The translations under genes and the position numbers were made by a program. Shown piece after piece: positions 5,123 through 7,800 of a stretch of DNA of 7,800 bases (its first letter is position 1; each line of letters begins with the position of its first letter). The notes under the pieces were generated by a model that was not told the origin of the DNA, did not search any database, and saw nothing but the letters and a program-made list of their open reading frames with translations. Source of the DNA: Metabacillus rhizolycopersici (lineage in GTDB: Bacteria; Bacillota; Bacilli; Bacillales; Bacillaceae); contig NZ_JAIQUM010000134.1 in NCBI RefSeq assembly GCF_020075705.1, forward strand, positions 1 to 7,800, in the 5' to 3' direction.

Positions 5123-5420
5123 GTTTGCTACGCCATGGTCGTTATAATGTAAAAGACATCTTTGATCTAAACGGTCAATATGGAAAAGTAAATTGGATTG
5201 CTTGTATGGCATTTCTTGTATCGATCTTGGCAGAAATTCCTTTTATAAACACATCATTCTACGTAGGACCAATAGCCAATGCGTTTGAAGGAGCAGATAT
5301 CGCTTGGATTGTTGGGTTAGTTGTCCCTGCTGTTTTATATTACTTCTCAATGAAAAAAAGTTAAATATAGAAAAACAGGTAGAAAAACCTCAAGGAAACA
5401 CGGAAGAGCTTTCTAGATAA
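5122..5420 (+). pseudogene. NCS1-family nucleobase permease, C-terminal fragment
   Basis: The fragment starts with LLRHGRYNVKDIFDLNG, the conserved segment after the D-Y-x-L-x-R motif of purine/cytosine/allantoin-type NCS1 symporters. Two membrane helices follow (VNWIACMAFLVSILAEI and IAWIVGLVVPAVLYYF). The first roughly 400 residues of the usual 450-500 are gone; the break coincides with the IS6 relic. The frame stops at 5362-5364 right after seven A residues. One extra A would join it to LNIEKQVEKPQGNTEELSR, ending at 5418-5420, a plausible natural tail. The gene is thus both truncated and frameshifted. The in-frame TTG at 5125 lies at the junction and has no ribosome binding site. The original substrate cannot be told from this part. 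Confidence 0.8.
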
Positions 5421-5504
5421 TTTAAAGGATAATTATTGTAAAAGATAACTTATTAAAGAGTACTGCAAAAAAACACTATTGTTTCTGCAACACAAAATAA
5501 TAAG

Positions 5505-5547
5505 ATTAAATAAAAAGGTGAGACACTAATAGTAGCAGTGACTCACC
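5505..5547 (-). terminator. Strong hairpin, minus-strand terminator
   Basis: GGTGAG-A-CACT (5517-5527) pairs with AGTG-A-CTCACC (5537-5547): ten pairs around one A-A mismatch and a 9-nt loop. On the minus strand CTTTTTATTTAAT follows the stem. It would stop leftward transcription before the permease remnant. Confidence 0.65.
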
Positions 5548-5597
5548 CTTACAGCATTTAATTATAGGGCTTCCGATAAACAAAGGTTCATAACAAT

Positions 5598-5638
5598 AAG
5601 CGACCTTGTTCATCCTAATCAGAATAACAAGGTCACTT
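5598..5638. terminator. Hairpin downstream of the minus-strand fragment
   Basis: GACCTTGTT (5602-5610) pairs with AACAAGGTC (5626-5634), and outer AAG/CTT pairs continue beyond one mismatch. It lies 20 bp past the stop codon of the open frame at 5657-5833, as expected for that gene's former terminator, although the T-tract on the minus strand (GCTTATTGTT) is poor. Confidence 0.5.
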
Positions 5639-5656
5639 AAATTATTTCCTTACTCA

Positions 5657-5833
5657 TTAATTTTTTATCCCTTTAGTATAGTTAATCCATTGTTTTACTA
5701 GTTTATCTTTCACCGTATCCCTTACATTAGCATAAAACTGATTAAATAAAGGTAGGTAAGAATTTAATTCAAATCGCTCTCTATCAACAAAATCAGCTAA
5801 AACAAGTTTTTCTCTCCTACACTTTTCCCCCTT
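5657..5833 (-). pseudogene. Unrecognised C-terminal gene fragment
   Basis: A 58-codon open frame with protein-like composition includes LADFVDRERFELNSYLPLF and ends VKQWINYTKGIKN. It runs to a stop followed by a hairpin, but has no ATG, GTG or TTG in its first 40 codons and opens right after an in-frame stop at 5834-5836. An AGGAG lies at about 5814-5818 without a usable start in this frame. I read it as the 3' end of a lost or frameshifted gene. It is soluble and charged, and I do not recognise the family. Confidence 0.4.
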
Positions 5834-5911
5834 TTAAAAATGGAATTTAGTAAATCTTTCTTTCAATTAATACTCTGGTATATAAAGTAGTAGATTAGTA
5901 TCATGTACATT

Positions 5912-6073
5912 TTACAAAGATTCTTTTATATCTGAATGAACAGTAAATAATAGGTTAGCAACAGTTAATCTTCTTCTCACAATAATTCCAATCCAGGAGG
6001 CAAGGGTAGCTTTTATTAATCCAACTATGATAAAAGGAGTGAATTCACTAGCAATCGAGTCGCTTGCTTGGCT
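5912..6073 (-). pseudogene. Unrecognised membrane-protein fragment with in-frame stops
   Basis: The open frame encodes SDSIASEFTPFIIVGLI, then a hydrophobic helix (LASWIGIIV), a basic RRR turn and LTVANLLF, before a stop at 5912-5914. The same frame continues beyond two adjacent TAA codons (6074-6079) with FSALDVINDSLGSIP up to the end of the transpeptidase gene. This suggests an older, longer reading frame broken by nonsense changes. There is no start codon. The topology looks like the C-terminal helices of a permease-type protein, but the family is not recognised. Confidence 0.35.
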
Positions 6074-6140
6074 TTATTAGGGGATACTACCTAGTGAATC
6101 GTTTATTACGTCCAAAGCTGAGAAAGGAATATAGTTATAA

Positions 6141-7136
6141 TTAACTTCCAAGTGCTTTTTTCGTTGCGTTACCAACAATACCATCTACGGCTAGACCACG
6201 TGCCTTTTGGAATTGACGGACTGCCTGATCCGTGTTTGAACCAAATACTCCGTCAACACCTTTTGTATTATATCCTTTTTCAGTAAGGAGACGTTGAAGC
6301 TCTGTTACAGCAGGACCTTTACTTCCTTTTTTAAGGGTACCGCTTTTGTTTAGGGATGACGATGTCGAAGGCGATGTTGGATTAGTTGTTGTCGTTTTTC
6401 CAAGTGCATTTCTCGTTTCTGTACCAACGATGCCATCTGCTTTCAGACCTCGAGACTTCTGAAATTGGCGAACTGCATTTTCTGTATTTGAACCAAATAC
6501 TCCATCAATTCCCTTTGTGCTAAAACCCAAAGAAGTAAGCTTTTGCTGAATCTCCTTAACAGCAGGACCTCTACTTCCTTTTTTAAGAACCGATCCATTT
6601 ACCGCAGTAGAAACGGGGCTAGCTGTTACTTTATATCCGTTTGAAGCCGCGATTGAATCAAATGATTTCCCTGAAGTAGTGATAATAACAGGTGTATTGA
6701 CAGGAACTTGATTAAACAGCCATTCTACCTCACTGTCATACATTCGCACACAACCGCTACTAACATAACCGCCTATTGAGTCAGGGTTGTTGTTACCGTG
6801 AATCGCATAGGTTGTCCCCCATGTTCCCATAGCATTTATTCCAAGCCATCGGTCACCAAGAGGATTGCGTGGGTCGCCACCTGGAATATTACCTGTATAA
6901 TAAGGTCGATTCTTGATCTTGTTCACAATTTTAAATGTGCCTTCTGGTGTTAGAGATTGACTTCTCCCTGTCCCTACCAAAAACACTTTTTTCAGTTGAT
7001 TGTTTTCATAATAAGCAAGCTGATTGTTTGATTTATTAATGATAATAAACTTGCTTCCTGCTGCAGAAACGGAAGATATCTCTACACAAAAAAACATCAG
7101 AATTACCATAACAAAAAGAAAAAACCATTTTCTCAT
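6141..7136 (-). CDS. Secreted L,D-transpeptidase with two C-terminal peptidoglycan-binding domains
   Basis: A 331-aa exported cell-wall enzyme. The signal peptide covers residues 1-25, with probable cleavage after VSA. The YkuD catalytic domain spans about 27-156 and carries the motif HGN...SSGCVRM, with His113, nucleophile Cys129 and Arg131. Such enzymes form 3-3 cross-links or related bonds between peptidoglycan stems. Two PG_binding_1 repeats follow at about 185-247 and 269-331, joined by a Thr/Ser/Pro-rich linker (near 248-264), which should hold the enzyme on the wall. The family often has LysM or PG-binding modules, so the layout is normal. I prefer the ATG at 7134-7136: GGGGGAG lies 5 nt upstream, whereas the adjacent TTG at 7139 would be only 2 nt away. 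It is a single gene without a clear terminator; downstream is eroded sequence. Confidence 0.92.
   Translation of the reverse strand: MRKWFFLFVMVILMFFCVEISSVSAAGSKFIIINKSNNQLAYYENNQLKKVFLVGTGRSQSLTPEGTFKIVNKIKNRPYYTGNIPGGDPRNPLGDRWLGINAMGTWGTTYAIHGNNNPDSIGGYVSSGCVRMYDSEVEWLFNQVPVNTPVIITTSGKSFDSIAASNGYKVTASPVSTAVNGSVLKKGSRGPAVKEIQQKLTSLGFSTKGIDGVFGSNTENAVRQFQKSRGLKADGIVGTETRNALGKTTTTNPTSPSTSSSLNKSGTLKKGSKGPAVTELQRLLTEKGYNTKGVDGVFGSNTDQAVRQFQKARGLAVDGIVGNATKKALGS
6144..6584 (-). repeat. Tandem PG-binding domain duplication inside the transpeptidase gene
   Basis: Two segments of about 190 bp (6396-6584 and 6144-6332) encode near-parallel 63-residue modules. They share KKGS-GPAV, DGVFGSNT, AVRQFQK-RGL and DGIVG. 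They represent an internal domain duplication within one gene. Confidence 0.8.
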
Positions 7137-7180
7137 CAACTCTCCCCCTTTATTTCATACAATCTATAAGACTCAATATA

Positions 7181-7212
7181 TTTCGAAATATTTTCAAAAT
7201 ATTCCGAAAATT
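7181..7212. promoter_or_regulatory. 29-bp near-perfect palindrome with CodY-like box
   Basis: TTTCGAAATATTTT (7181-7194) and AAAATATTCCGAAA (7196-7209) are reverse complements except for one base, around a single central C. The site ends about 45 bp upstream of the transpeptidase start, in the promoter zone. AATATTCCGAAAATT at 7198-7212 differs from the CodY consensus (AATTTTCWGAAAATT) at two positions. It is probably an operator; which regulator binds is inference. I could not identify a convincing -35/-10 pair here. Confidence 0.5.
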
Positions 7213-7350
7213 TGTCTATATGATATTTTTCAATACAAAGGAGGTTAAATCCTTCTAAATCTTTCAAAAATGATAAAGTTCTGTGGGATTTCAATGCTTG
7301 AAATTACAACTTGAAAGTTATTTCAATTCAAGAGCAGAAGGATTTGTACA

Positions 7351-7384
7351 AAAAATAGATCCATATTATAAGATCTATTTTTTT
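7351..7384. terminator. Bidirectional terminator hairpin
   Basis: AAAAATAGATC (7351-7361) pairs with GATCTATTTTT (7372-7382) around a 10-nt loop. The T-run on the plus strand ends at 7384, and an A-run precedes the stem. No gene ends just upstream on the plus strand, so it may belong to a gene lost next to the DUF456 fragment. Confidence 0.6.
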
Positions 7385-7409
7385 GATGAGCTAAATTCTT
7401 GCATCATCA

Positions 7410-7800
7410 ATGACTTTTTTAAATTACAAGGATCTCCGCAAAATAATTAACTCAAACGAACTATCCATATGGTTCTGGCTTGGAATGCTAGTAATAACTG
7501 TCGTTTTAATCGCAGCGGATATCATTGCAAACAGTTACTTCGTAAAAAAATACGGAGGTTCTAAAACTTCGGAGAGGATCGCTACTATTGCAACGATAAT
7601 TGGTTCTTTATCATCCCTCCTTTCGGGATAATACTTGTACCTTTTTTAGCGGTACTTGTTACAGAATACATCGTTCAAAAGAATTGGCTAAAAGCAATAA
7701 AGGTAGGTTCAGCTACTGTTGTTGGTTTTTTAGGTGGAAGTATAGCGAAAGTATTAATTCAATTACTAATGATTGGTATATTTATTATTTCCGTGATTTT
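7410..7800 (+). pseudogene. DUF456 membrane protein, 5'-truncated and frameshifted, continues past window
   Basis: The sequence encodes INSNELSIWFWLGM, a membrane helix (VITVVLIAADIIANSYFV), KKYGGSKTS and IATIIGS. It then breaks: the first frame stops at 7629-7631. From about 7607 the next frame reads FIIPPFGIILVPFLAVL, TEYIVQKNWLKAIKVG and GFLGGSIAKVLIQLLM without a stop to the window end. The order and motifs (K-YG-SK, GPFLG-like and KALK-G segments, final helix) match DUF456 proteins of about 160 aa. One T missing from TTCTTTATC explains the shift. The usual first helical hairpin is absent: upstream lies a terminator, and the ATG at 7410 has no ribosome binding site. The role of DUF456 proteins is unknown. 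The break could be real decay or a sequencing error in a T-run, but the missing 5' end cannot be such an error. Confidence 0.7.

Larger units (their letters stand above)
4517..5123 (-). mobile_element. IS6-family insertion sequence relic (one end lost)
   Basis: The end at 4517 reads GGGTTCTGGTGCAAA, which resembles the GGTTCTGTTGCAAA-type terminal inverted repeats of the IS6 (IS26/IS240) family. The transposase frame begins about 60 bp inside. No matching inverted repeat exists on the right. Transposase similarity stops near 5122, where permease sequence begins. The element is therefore truncated and immobile on its own. Confidence 0.75.

Noticed and set aside
6043..6099. 9-bp inverted repeat ATTCACTAG / CTAGTGAAT
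   Set aside because: The arms are short and 39 bp apart with no other signal, so chance is a sufficient explanation.
7024..7248. 74-codon plus-strand open frame
   Set aside because: It is antisense to the transpeptidase signal peptide and runs across the promoter palindrome, so it is a shadow of the real gene.
7239..7272. AAAGGAGG on the plus strand as a ribosome binding site
   Set aside because: No start codon lies within a usable distance; the next ATG is more than 20 nt away and opens no meaningful frame.
1..7800. CRISPR array, tRNA, rRNA
   Set aside because: No regularly spaced direct repeats with unique spacers, and no tRNA or rRNA signature, were seen on either strand.

Overview
The window looks like chromosomal DNA from a low-GC Bacillaceae (Bacillus-type Firmicutes). 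The reasons are an AT-rich sequence, strong AGGAGG/GGGGGAG-type ribosome binding sites, TTG starts, sigma-A promoters with 17-18 bp spacers, a cre-like CcpA operator, a YkuD/PG-binding L,D-transpeptidase and a DUF456 membrane protein of Bacillus type. The genus cannot be fixed from the sequence alone.

Layout. 1-360: no gene; a long perfect inverted repeat, a possible IS21-like end, and the first copy (A) of a dispersed repeat that ends in a terminator hairpin. 370-1326 (-): a membrane-anchored sugar-binding protein without a transporter, behind a sigma-A promoter and a 12-codon leader ORF. 1508-1920: repeat copy B and, on the minus strand, a promoter overlapped by a cre-like site with no convincing ORF behind it (candidate small RNA). 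1924-2169 (-): an unrecognised 81-aa protein. 2254-2315: repeat copy C. 2690-2812 (-): a 40-aa basic peptide with an internal duplication, complete with promoter, ribosome binding site and terminator. 3003-3120: repeat copy D, then a likely acetyltransferase remnant. 3342-4415 (-): a glucose/sorbosone dehydrogenase lipoprotein.

4517-6145 is a region of broken genes. An IS6-family transposase has lost its N-terminus and is frameshifted near its C-terminus. It abuts the C-terminal end of an NCS1 nucleobase permease, which also carries a homopolymer frameshift. Two further minus-strand open frames without start codons follow, separated by terminator-like hairpins. 6141-7136 (-) is an intact secreted L,D-transpeptidase with two peptidoglycan-binding repeats, behind a 29-bp near-perfect palindrome. 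7380-7800 holds a terminator and a 5'-truncated, frameshifted DUF456 gene that runs off the window.

The genes do not form one pathway. The intact genes are single-gene units on the minus strand, each with its own signals, scattered among decayed fragments and repeats. The most unusual signals are the four-copy repeat-plus-terminator element, the 40-aa duplicated peptide gene, and the cre-controlled promoter without an evident protein.
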